This document shows, in pieces, positions 46,301-53,537 of a stretch of DNA of 64,000 nucleotides. Every line of letters begins with the position of its first letter. Within the stretch, counting starts at the first letter, position 1. The position numbers and the translations under genes are program-made. The notes beneath the pieces are model-generated. The model was not told where the DNA came from. It did no database searches and was given only the letters and a program-made list of their open reading frames with translations. The DNA lies in the NCBI GenBank assembly GCA_903910445.1, contig CAIVZR010000090.1, positions 16,235-80,234 on the forward strand, in the 5' to 3' direction. This stretch comes from an uncultured Bacteroidota bacterium. Lineage in GTDB: Bacteria; Bacteroidota; Bacteroidia; UKL13-3.

Positions 46301-46893
46301 CTCCAGCTACGATTACTATCGATACCACTTCATTAAGTGTAAATGAGAATGCAGGTACTGTAAAAGTAAAGGTGAAGATTAGCAATGTAAATGGTAAAGC
46401 AACTACTGCTACTATCGCATTCACTGGAACTGCCGCATTTGCCGATTACTCAGCACCATCAGCAACCGTAACTTTCCCAGTTACAGCAGCCAATGGCGAT
46501 TCAATCATGTTATCGTATCTCATCTTAGATGATGCTATTTACGAACCAACAGCAGAAACAATTATCTCTACTTTCACAGCGGGAACCAATTGTGCTATCT
46601 CAGGTGGAAATGTTCAAACAATAAAAATTGTCGATAACGATCCGAACGGTATCAATGGCAACTTCAATTCAAGCCTAATTAATGTATATCCAAATCCATC
46701 AAACGGAAGCATTACTATAAAATCGGCTGAAACGCTGATTCGTGTTACTGTTTACGATATTGTTGGAAAAGAAATTATCCAATTAACACCGAATAATAAC
46801 AGTGTGAACATGGAAAACTTAGCCAAAGGATTGTACACCATCGTTGCCGAAACCAACCGTGGAATTGCTACCGAAAGAGTAGTAATTAAATAA
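43399..46893 (+). CDS. T9SS surface protein with five Calx-beta domains and an OB-fold-like region
   Basis: A 1164-residue secreted protein: signal peptide (ending AMAQ), an N-terminal beta-rich domain of unknown type (about 22-300), three Calx-beta domains (about 312-425, 428-540, 543-650; each with SVNE and VEGNETF-type motifs), and a region resembling an OB-fold nuclease-associated domain (about 654-855). Two more Calx-beta domains (about 857-970, 970-1080) and a T9SS sorting domain (LINVYPNPSNGSITIK, from about 1094) follow. Calx-beta domains bind calcium and are common in adhesins. It has its own promoter and terminator. Confidence 0.88.
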   Translation: MKRIFYFLLITVLFAASAMAQPAITGLIVPQYMADTTKGTNEGPRTPYVYRAKITGLTASATYRYRSQAICLSYNAGVNSDAATSAGAGNEIFIRQSGSFGYSSSASLSTAGGYDSLVANSSGEYEGWFGIEPTGNARFAPGNYIHGRLILNNGTTGNTTSAYYLTITDSAKTLTYGTGTSQGTGIWSKSQAADRNIAVLWDNVLATGRPLSCAIIEGDGIAYRSATSPTNYPLFYRNNVDSFSGAWGTIIPNTNSNGVRRIENRKLSDGTLYYGNLDADGIWPTGSVSTVNPSGGFTAIKLDSSDVPLVPSPVFFFENSTYSVNENGTSVVVSVKYKNPTLTNTSVDVSLKSGGSATTGTDFSFSTTTLTFAPTDTIKSMTIPITNDALVEGNETFILRLSNATNSASLGADSVSTTTIVDDDFTSPSFYFNATTYSVNENAGTVTIAVKYKNPSVSATSVDVKVKTGGTATAATDYTFTNTTLNFATTDTMKTFTVAITNDVLVEGNETFILRLTNPSSGCILTADSIATTTINDDDFNAATVAFSASKQSIGEGASTATITVKLSAPATAASSVNVGATAATAAAADYTYTNTTLNFAIGDSVKTTTVTIIDDAAIEGNEYFIMQLSNPSTVVLGAITSDTVTITDNDFPRFPLAQISTVNSTTGVADSLGKKYDEVGIVYGINYRPAGLQFVIRDNTGGITVFKATGNHGYTVKEGDSVRVLGTVAQFNGLTEFNSDTIFVLGNNKAIKTPTVVTKLAEANENDLVRLNGMQFVTPITTWPTAAANVSIRNATDTIVLRLQLANSDILGTAAPTGTFDVIGLGSQFDNTNPYTSGYQLFPRFLSDIIPAVASATITVNTAPVSVNENAGTVKVKFTISNVNGSTASINIANSGTATSGTDYTTLAASATFPATAANGDSIIFSYTIIDDAIIESNETIIASFTAGNNATVVGASKTITIIDNDAPATITIDTTSLSVNENAGTVKVKVKISNVNGKATTATIAFTGTAAFADYSAPSATVTFPVTAANGDSIMLSYLILDDAIYEPTAETIISTFTAGTNCAISGGNVQTIKIVDNDPNGINGNFNSSLINVYPNPSNGSITIKSAETLIRVTVYDIVGKEIIQLTPNNNSVNMENLAKGLYTIVAETNRGIATERVVIK

Positions 46894-46910
46894 GGTTAAT
46901 TCAACTTAAT

Positions 46911-46946
46911 AAAAAAGCCACTTCATCATTTGAAGTGGCTTTTTTT
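46911..46946 (+). terminator. Rho-independent terminator after the Calx-beta gene
   Basis: Stem AAAGCCACTTCA with TGAAGTGGCTTT, TCATT loop, T-tract. 17 bp after the stop codon. Confidence 0.85.
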
Positions 46947-46980
46947 ATAAATATAAATGAGAGATGCGCTCCAATTGGAC

Positions 46981-46988
46981 TATTTTTG
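46981..46988 (+). promoter_or_regulatory. Putative -7 box of the ABC transporter operon
   Basis: TATTTTTG matches TAnnTTTG. It lies inside the longest open frame and therefore supports the internal ATG at 47021 as the start. Confidence 0.5.
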
Positions 46989-47020
46989 CATACCCTAATT
47001 TATCCCCGGAAAATTTAGCT

Positions 47021-47929
47021 ATGCAGGAAAAAATTGTTGAAGTAATTCAATTGTCAAAACATTTTGGAAAAACCATCGCGGTACAGGATGTGAGCTTTGA
47101 TGTATTCCAAGGTGATGTATTTGGATTTTTAGGCCCCAATGGAGCTGGTAAATCTACCACCATTCGCACGATGTTATCACTTATTTCACCTACCTCTGGG
47201 GAGATTAAACTGTTTGGTAAATCACTGTCAAACCATCGCAATGAGATACTCGCAAAGATTGGTTGTATCGTTGAAAAACCCGATTTTTATAAATACCTCT
47301 CAGCCGAAAAAAACCTAGAAATCATGGGTCGCATTTCGGGGGCTCGTATTACCAAATCGAAAATACATGAAATGATTGAATTCGTGGGTTTGAAAGGCCG
47401 AGAGAAAGATAAACTCGGGGGCTTCTCGCATGGAATGAAACAAAGATTGGGTATTGCTCAAACATTATTACATGATCCTGAACTTATTATCCTCGATGAA
47501 CCCACCACCGGCCTCGACCCTCAAGGGATTATTGATATTCGTAATTTGATTTTGCAATTGAGTAAGGAGCGAAATAAAACTGTGGTTTTATCATCACATA
47601 TTTTATCAGAGATTGAATTGATTGCGAATCGTATGGTTATTATCAATAAGGGCAAATCGATAGTACAAGGGGAGGTGAATACATTACTCAATAGTGAAGA
47701 TCTAATTGTTCAATTTGAAACCGACCGTACCGCAGATGCCAAAGCATTCTTACAAACAAAACTTGAAAACATATTAATAGAAATCGACGAGCAATTATTA
47801 TCCATTCATTGTACCCAGGAAAAAATTTCTTCAATAAATAAAATGCTTTGTGATCAAGGCTTTCAAGTTTCTTCCATTCAGTCGAAACGGAAGTTGGAAG
47901 ATTATTTTCTTAAACTCATCAATCAATAA
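47021..47929 (+). CDS. ABC transporter ATP-binding protein
   Basis: About 302 residues. Walker A GPNGAGKSTT, signature FSHGMKQRLG, Walker B LIILDEPTTGLD and the H-loop SSHILSE are all present. It is of the ABC-2 type used for drug, lipid or polysaccharide export. The start at 47021 is chosen because the promoter box lies downstream of the earlier in-frame start at 46964. Its stop overlaps the permease start by one base. Confidence 0.9.
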   Translation: MQEKIVEVIQLSKHFGKTIAVQDVSFDVFQGDVFGFLGPNGAGKSTTIRTMLSLISPTSGEIKLFGKSLSNHRNEILAKIGCIVEKPDFYKYLSAEKNLEIMGRISGARITKSKIHEMIEFVGLKGREKDKLGGFSHGMKQRLGIAQTLLHDPELIILDEPTTGLDPQGIIDIRNLILQLSKERNKTVVLSSHILSEIELIANRMVIINKGKSIVQGEVNTLLNSEDLIVQFETDRTADAKAFLQTKLENILIEIDEQLLSIHCTQEKISSINKMLCDQGFQVSSIQSKRKLEDYFLKLINQ

Positions 47930-48771
47930 TGTTCTTAAGAAGCACCTATAACGAATTTATAAAGATTGCCTCCAAACCCCGAAGCTATCTGGGCTTTGCT
48001 GCCATTACTCTTTTGGTGGGCGTAATTTTGTTTGCCATGAAAATGGACGGCCTATCATTTATTTCTTTCATCACTGGCTCCTTCGAGCAAACACTTTCTT
48101 TTGAAGGAAATATTTTAAATGGTAACCTTATTGGCTTTATCATTTTGCAGATGCTAGTGATTCATATCCCATTGCTTATTGCCCTAGTTACTGGCGATTT
48201 GGTATCGGGTGAAGCGGCCATGGGTACCATACGATTATTGCTTACCAAGCCGGTATCCAGAACAAATATTTTACTGTCGAAATTTGTGGCAGGCTGCGTC
48301 TATACTTTAATCATCATCTTATGGTTTGCGTTTATGGCCGTAGTGGTTGCTAAAATATTATTTGGAACTGGCGACCTCATGGTTTTAAATAACGATGGAT
48401 TGGTGATTTTACAAGCTCCCGATGTAACCTGGAGATTTTTGAGTGCATTCGCTTTGGCATTCTTATCGTTGGCCACCATCGCAACATTATCTATCATGCT
48501 TTCTTGCTTCTCCGAAAATTCGATTGGGCCTATTGTTGCAACGATGGCTATCATTATTTTATTCACGATTATCAATACCTTGGATGTGCAAGTTTTTGAT
48601 AGTATACGCCCTTACCTATTTACAACGCATATGGCGGCATGGAGAAGTTTCTTCTCAGACCCTCTGCCGAAGCGTGAAATCATTCAATCGGTAGTGGTCT
48701 TGTTAGCACATATTGGCATCATGCTAAGCATCGCGATTTATAAATTTAATAGAAAAGATATTTTATCATGA
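47929..48771 (+). CDS. ABC-2 type permease
   Basis: A 280-residue membrane protein with six hydrophobic segments and the ABC-2 pattern LVSGEAAMGTIRLLLTKPVSRTNILLSKF after the second helix. It forms the membrane part of the exporter with the preceding ATPase. Start and stop are both coupled to neighbours (TAATG upstream, ATGA downstream). Confidence 0.85.
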   Translation: MFLRSTYNEFIKIASKPRSYLGFAAITLLVGVILFAMKMDGLSFISFITGSFEQTLSFEGNILNGNLIGFIILQMLVIHIPLLIALVTGDLVSGEAAMGTIRLLLTKPVSRTNILLSKFVAGCVYTLIIILWFAFMAVVVAKILFGTGDLMVLNNDGLVILQAPDVTWRFLSAFALAFLSLATIATLSIMLSCFSENSIGPIVATMAIIILFTIINTLDVQVFDSIRPYLFTTHMAAWRSFFSDPLPKREIIQSVVVLLAHIGIMLSIAIYKFNRKDILS

Positions 48772-49478
48772 GATTGGATTTTAAGTTCCTTCGTTTTTTA
48801 ATGATTAATGGCATCCTCCTCTTTTGCCTTCAAGGCATGGCACAGAAAACGTCCAATCAATTGATGTATGGCGTTTACCAAAAAATGAATCTCACCAAAG
48901 ATTATAGTGCCGATGTCAATATCCGGGTAGATTTACCATTCATACGTATGCTTCCTGTAGATGCTCAAGTGAATTATAAACAACCGGATAAATTCAGAGT
49001 GAAATCAACGGGTATTGCCATCTTGCCCAAACAAGGATTTAGCGATTTCTCTAAGACCATTAGCGATACGAATTCGTATTCGGCATTCATTGCTGGGAAC
49101 GAAAAAATCGGAACGGTAATAACCACCATCGTCAATATCATTCCCAATGCCGATACAAGCGATTTGGTATTAGGTAAATTTTGGATCGACCCCACAAGAA
49201 ATATCGTATTGCGTTCGCAGCTAACTACCAAAAGCAATGGCACCATTCTAATCAATTATTTCTATGGAGCGCAAGTCGCTTATGGTTTGCCCGATAGCTT
49301 ACAGTTTACGGTGGACGTGAAGAAGTTTAAAATACCAAAGGGTGTATCTGCGGATATAAACAACACAAAAACCCCAGAATCGACTCAAGGTAAGGAGCCT
49401 AAGAAAGGCAATATTTATATCACCATCAAAAATTACAAGGTGAATAAAGGAATTGACGATTCGGTGTTCAAAAATTAG
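48768..49478 (+). CDS. LolA-like periplasmic protein
   Basis: A 236-residue protein with a signal peptide (ending GMAQ) and a curved beta-sheet pattern resembling LolA/LolB: VNIRVDLPFIRMLPVDAQVNYKQPDKFRVK, then IDPTRNIVLRSQLTTKSNG and a C-terminal VYITIKNYKV-like strand. LolA-type proteins carry lipids or lipoproteins across the periplasm. Translational coupling to an ABC exporter suggests transport of a hydrophobic ligand; the family match is weak and the role is inferred. Confidence 0.6.
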   Translation: MRLDFKFLRFLMINGILLFCLQGMAQKTSNQLMYGVYQKMNLTKDYSADVNIRVDLPFIRMLPVDAQVNYKQPDKFRVKSTGIAILPKQGFSDFSKTISDTNSYSAFIAGNEKIGTVITTIVNIIPNADTSDLVLGKFWIDPTRNIVLRSQLTTKSNGTILINYFYGAQVAYGLPDSLQFTVDVKKFKIPKGVSADINNTKTPESTQGKEPKKGNIYITIKNYKVNKGIDDSVFKN

Positions 49479-49554
49479 TGCATCTGTTAACAGGGTGTTT
49501 ACTTTTTTATGACCGTTAGGTGTCAAATCATTTATTCAGAATCGTGATTAACAT

Positions 49555-49562
49555 TACCTTTG
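49555..49562 (+). promoter_or_regulatory. Putative -7 box of the propeller gene
   Basis: TACCTTTG matches TAnnTTTG and lies 6 bp before the ATG at 49569. It supports that start over one at 49560. Confidence 0.55.
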
Positions 49563-49568
49563 CTGCGC

Positions 49569-50609
49569 ATGAAAAAATTATTCTTATTACTCGCATTTCT
49601 GCCTTACGTGGCAAGCTTTTCACAAACTACAGAGCCCAATCTTAAAAATTTAAAACAACTCACTTTCGGAGGCGATAATGCCGAAGCCTATTTTAGTTTT
49701 GATGGAAAATTTGTTTCCTTTCAAAGCAATAATGCAAAATGGGGATTGCATTGCGATCAGATATTTGCGATGGATTTGCAAAAGGCCGCAAAGGATACCA
49801 CGTATCGTCCGCCACTAGTAAGCACAGGTAAAGGACGTACCACATGCAGCTATTATATGCCCGATGGGAAGCATATTTTATTTGGCTCTACCCATTTGGC
49901 AGCCGATACCTGCCCAGCAGTGACATATATGCCTGGCAAATATCTTTGGAACATTTATCCCGAATACGATATTTTCGTTTCCGACCTCAAAGGCAATATC
50001 ACCAAGCAACTTACCAATTCGCCAGGCTATGATGCCGAAGCAACGATATCGCCTAAAGGAGACAAGATTGTGTTCACCAGTGATCGTAGTGGCGATTTAG
50101 AATTATGGACAATGAATATTGATGGTACCAATCAAAAGCAAATTACTTTTGGGTTGGGATATGATGGTGGTGCATTCTTCTCACCCGATGGAAAGAAATT
50201 GGTATTTCGCGCTTCTCGACCACAAACAGATTCAGAGATAAAAGAATACAAAGATTTTCTAAAACAACATTTGGTAGCACCTGTGAATATGGAAATTTAT
50301 ACATGCAATGTAGACGGTAGCGATTTGAAACAAATAACGCATTTAGGAAAAGCCAATTGGGCTCCCTATTTTTTACCATCAGGAAATAAAATCATTTTTT
50401 CAAGCAACCACCAAAGCGAGAAAGGATATGACTTTCAGCTCTTCGTTATCAATACTGATGGTACTGGAATAACACAAATAACTTCCGAGAGTAAATTCAA
50501 TGCTTTCCCGATGTTTTCTCCTAATGGTAAGCGATTAATTTTTTCTTCTAATAGAAATAATGGTGGGACCCGCGATACCAATTTATTTATTGCCGACTGG
50601 GTTGACTAA
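49569..50609 (+). CDS. TolB-like WD40/PD40 beta-propeller protein
   Basis: About 346 residues: signal peptide (MKKLFLLLAFLPYVASFSQ), then PD40/TolB-type repeats with the SPDGKKLVF, SPKGDKIVFTSDRSG, SPNGKRLIFSSNR signatures and interleaved DGTNQKQITFG-type strands. It resembles the propeller of TolB and of dipeptidyl peptidases, without a peptidase domain. Likely a periplasmic or outer-membrane-associated binding protein. The M28 peptidase gene begins 42 bp downstream and may be cotranscribed. Confidence 0.85.
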   Translation: MKKLFLLLAFLPYVASFSQTTEPNLKNLKQLTFGGDNAEAYFSFDGKFVSFQSNNAKWGLHCDQIFAMDLQKAAKDTTYRPPLVSTGKGRTTCSYYMPDGKHILFGSTHLAADTCPAVTYMPGKYLWNIYPEYDIFVSDLKGNITKQLTNSPGYDAEATISPKGDKIVFTSDRSGDLELWTMNIDGTNQKQITFGLGYDGGAFFSPDGKKLVFRASRPQTDSEIKEYKDFLKQHLVAPVNMEIYTCNVDGSDLKQITHLGKANWAPYFLPSGNKIIFSSNHQSEKGYDFQLFVINTDGTGITQITSESKFNAFPMFSPNGKRLIFSSNRNNGGTRDTNLFIADWVD

Positions 50610-50651
50610 TTTTTTATGATACAATTACTGATTTACAATATTTAACTCCTC

Positions 50652-51887
50652 ATGAAGCGAAATTTTATTTTATTTATTGTTGCATTTTTATTTGCCGGCA
50701 ATATTGATGCACAGTCGGTATCCATCAAAAATATCAAAAAGCATATTGCCTATTTGGCAGCCGATAGCCTGCATGGAAGGGGCACAGGCACCACTGATGA
50801 AGGCAATGCAGCGGAATATATAGTTAAGGTATTCAAGCAAAATAAAATTGGATTTCTACCAGGAAGCGATTCGTATTTTCAGGCATTTACATTCAAAGAA
50901 AATAAGAACCCGCATAGTGAAGATACCACAGTAGGAGCTATTCGTCATGGTAAAAATGTAGTGGGATATATTGATAACCATGCAGCACAAACCATTGTCA
51001 TTGGAGCTCATTACGATCATTTGGGAATGGGTTACGATCATAATTCATTGGATCCAAATCCGGAAGGAAAAATTCATAATGGAGCAGACGATAATGCATC
51101 GGGTACTTCAGGGGTATTGGAATTATCACGTATCCTTGCTTCAAAGAAATCGAAGCTTCCTTTTAATGTTATTGTGTGCTTGTTTAGCGGGGAAGAATTG
51201 GGACTGGTAGGATCGAAGAAATTTGTTGCTGCCAATAAACTCGACTCCTCGAAAATAAATTACATGCTTAATTTCGATATGATTGGTCGCATGAACGATA
51301 CCACCAAATCGTTATTGGTCATGGGTTATGGCACGGCTTTAGAATGGGGGCAAATGGTGCCATCCTGCAATACTATTTTTCATATTAAGTACGATAGCGC
51401 TGGCATTGGTCCATCCGATTATGCATCATTTTATTTAGAGAATATTCCAGTGCTTGGTTTTTTTACTGGGCAACATTCCGATTATCATAAGCCAACTGAT
51501 GATATAGATAAAATTAATTTTAAGGGAGAAAAAGAGGTTCTTGAATTTGCATTGCGAATTATAAGCGCCACTGAGAAATTCCCTAAAATGAAATTCTCTA
51601 AAACTTCAAACAAAGAAACGGGAAGAAGCAAGTATAAAGTATCCATGGGTGTGATGCCCGATTATGTATATGATGGAAAAGGATTGCGAATCGATGGCGT
51701 AACAGATGGTAAACCCGCCGCTGCTGCAGGTTTGAAGAAGGGTGATATTATTACCCATTTCGATGATTTTGAAATAGCCGACATTCAGGATTATATGAAG
51801 GCATTGGGTAATACCAAAAAAGGCGATACCAAAAAAGTAACGATTCTGCGCGGTACTGAGACCTTGGTATTAGAGGTGAAATTCTAA
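50652..51887 (+). CDS. M28 family metallopeptidase with PDZ domain
   Basis: A 411-residue protein: signal peptide (ending IDAQ), M28 aminopeptidase domain with the di-zinc ligands in GAHYDHLG (His120), NGADDNASG (Asp146), GEELGLVG (Glu181/182), NFDMIGR (Asp209) and HSDYHKPTDD, and a C-terminal PDZ domain (about 320-411, GVMPDYVYDGKGLRIDG and KKGDIITHFDDFEI). All catalytic residues are kept, so an active exported aminopeptidase is likely. Confidence 0.9.
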   Translation: MKRNFILFIVAFLFAGNIDAQSVSIKNIKKHIAYLAADSLHGRGTGTTDEGNAAEYIVKVFKQNKIGFLPGSDSYFQAFTFKENKNPHSEDTTVGAIRHGKNVVGYIDNHAAQTIVIGAHYDHLGMGYDHNSLDPNPEGKIHNGADDNASGTSGVLELSRILASKKSKLPFNVIVCLFSGEELGLVGSKKFVAANKLDSSKINYMLNFDMIGRMNDTTKSLLVMGYGTALEWGQMVPSCNTIFHIKYDSAGIGPSDYASFYLENIPVLGFFTGQHSDYHKPTDDIDKINFKGEKEVLEFALRIISATEKFPKMKFSKTSNKETGRSKYKVSMGVMPDYVYDGKGLRIDGVTDGKPAAAAGLKKGDIITHFDDFEIADIQDYMKALGNTKKGDTKKVTILRGTETLVLEVKF

Positions 51888-52404
51888 TTGTTTTTTATTA
51901 GCATTTTTATATTTTAGCTCGTTCAAGATTTACTGTTTGGACGAATTTCAAAACTGCAACGCAATTGAATAATTATTGCCATTAATTTGAATTTTTAATA
52001 AAATCAAAACCCACAAATTCGCTAAACACTAATAACCATAATTTTTTTTATTGAATGCTTCTCAACTGCAACGCAGTTGAATAATAATAGCCATAGGTGA
52101 AACCTATGGTTGAATGATAGTCTGTATTACAACCCCAGAGGGGTTGAACAAAAAATTGTTGAACCCTTCAGGGTTCTGACTGGGGCGGCTTTATCTAACC
52201 ATAGGTTTCACCTATGGCTATTATTGTTGTACTACTTCGTAGTAATTCAATTCTCATGGAATTATTTTCGATGATACATTCATTTTCTTATTGAACTACT
52301 CCCAGTTATATTTTAACATCATAGTAATGTATATCAAATCAACAATTTATTTAATTCATTATCAAGCAATAATAAATTAATATTTGCGAATTGCAATTAT
52401 TTTT
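51888..52404. other. Gene-free region with a six-hairpin array
   Basis: About 500 bp between the M28 gene and the next promoter. The hairpin array lies at 52062-52244; a degraded copy of its first element (AACTGCAACGCAATTGAATAAT) lies near 51953. Nothing else is recognised. Confidence 0.75.
52062..52244. repeat. Symmetric six-hairpin array
   Basis: Six perfect short hairpins: TCAACTGC-AAC-GCAGTTGA (52062), CCATAGGT-GAA-ACCTATGG (52091), CAACCCC-AGA-GGGGTTG (52130), GAACCCT-TC-AGGGTTC (52161), CCATAGGT-TTC-ACCTATGG (52199) and TACTAC-TTC-GTAGTA (52230). The second and fifth are reverse complements of each other and share the flank ATAATAATAG, so the array is a larger inverted structure with a centre near 52150. 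Confidence 0.85.
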
Positions 52405-52412
52405 TAGTTTCG
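52383..52412 (+). promoter_or_regulatory. Putative promoter of the 286-residue protein gene
   Basis: TAGTTTCG at 52405-52412 fits TAnnTTCG and TTTG at 52383-52386 lies 18 bp upstream as a -33 element. The ATG at 52418 follows after 5 bp; an earlier in-frame TTG at 52391 would fall inside the promoter. Confidence 0.5.
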
Positions 52413-52417
52413 TATTT

Positions 52418-53278
52418 ATGAAACTAATCCAATTGCTCATGCTGCTTGCCTTTCCATGTTTACTTTTTTCTCAAACCAAAACAAAAAAAACTCATGAAAA
52501 ATCCATTTGGATTAATTGGGGTACTTGGAGTTTGGGTGGACAAATAGGAACTGCGCATGTTCAAAATTTATATTCATTTTCAAACAGCTCCAATTTCGCC
52601 AATCCGGTTTTAACAGAAGCGAAATACAGCGATCCGATTTTTAATTTCAAAGTTCAAAATATCACTCGCATATTTTATTGGAATATGGATTTGGGTTGGC
52701 CAGGTCTTCGCAAGGTTACCATTGAAGCAGGCAGTTCAACTGCATTTGAGAGCTTTCAAGGCAAAGCACGTTTTGGTCGCTTAATAAATATTCCTGTAGC
52801 CTTGGGAGGATTTCTTACTAAGCGTTGGGGACTCTGGGCCGGTTATAATTACAGTTTGTTTTATCTATCAAGTTCGGAAGCAAGTGGAACTTATCCCTAT
52901 ATCGATCGCTTCAGAGCGGGTGATGTTGGATTATTGAAAGCACATGGAATTAGTTTTCATACTATGTTTTGGATTGGCAAGAAAAGTTTATTGCGTTTTA
53001 CATTAGCTGCCTCTGGTGCAGGAAATCCAAAATTTAATGTAAAGGGAAGTGCCGTCGTTACTGAGTTTGAGTATTTCATTGCGTTTAAAGCAAACAAACT
53101 TTCACAAGGAATTGCTTTCCGTTATCAATCATCGAATGTGAAAGTTACTGATCATCCTTTTATCGGCAGATATAATGGCGAACCTACACATCTGAAATCA
53201 CCAGGTTTAGGAATTGCATTTTGTTTTGATTTGCCAGAAGGTGCAACACATCGTAGTTCCAATATCAATAAAAAGTAA
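52418..53278 (+). CDS. Exported protein of unknown function, beta-barrel-like
   Basis: About 286 residues with a signal peptide (MKLIQLLMLLAFPCLLFSQ). The rest is rich in alternating aromatic/hydrophobic strands (FYWNMDLGWPGLRKVTIEAGSS, GLWAGYNYSLFYL) without cysteine pairs, as in small outer-membrane beta-barrel or lipocalin-like proteins. I do not recognise the family. The last strand does not end in a clear aromatic, so a barrel is only a possibility. Confidence 0.6.
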   Translation: MKLIQLLMLLAFPCLLFSQTKTKKTHEKSIWINWGTWSLGGQIGTAHVQNLYSFSNSSNFANPVLTEAKYSDPIFNFKVQNITRIFYWNMDLGWPGLRKVTIEAGSSTAFESFQGKARFGRLINIPVALGGFLTKRWGLWAGYNYSLFYLSSSEASGTYPYIDRFRAGDVGLLKAHGISFHTMFWIGKKSLLRFTLAASGAGNPKFNVKGSAVVTEFEYFIAFKANKLSQGIAFRYQSSNVKVTDHPFIGRYNGEPTHLKSPGLGIAFCFDLPEGATHRSSNINKK

Positions 53279-53508
53279 AAATTAGTATCGGAATTATAAC
53301 GGTTAATGATACTTATACTAAATCTAAGTAAGCTTAATTACTAAGAATAAGTTATTTTATTTTTAGGCCTTGAAATGCTTATTTGCTATGCATTATAGCA
53401 TCTTGCATAAAATTTCATTTAATCAAAAACTTGATTTTTAATCTGTAAAATTTCAGAATTATATTCATGACTGTTATCACTTTTAACGTGATTCGTTTTC
53501 TGATGCTA

Positions 53509-53516
53509 TAACTTCG
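53509..53516 (+). promoter_or_regulatory. Putative -7 box of the 1886-residue protein gene
   Basis: TAACTTCG fits TAnnTTCG, 21 bp before the start codon at 53538. Confidence 0.45.
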
Positions 53517-53537
53517 CTTCAGATTTGTACGACAACT

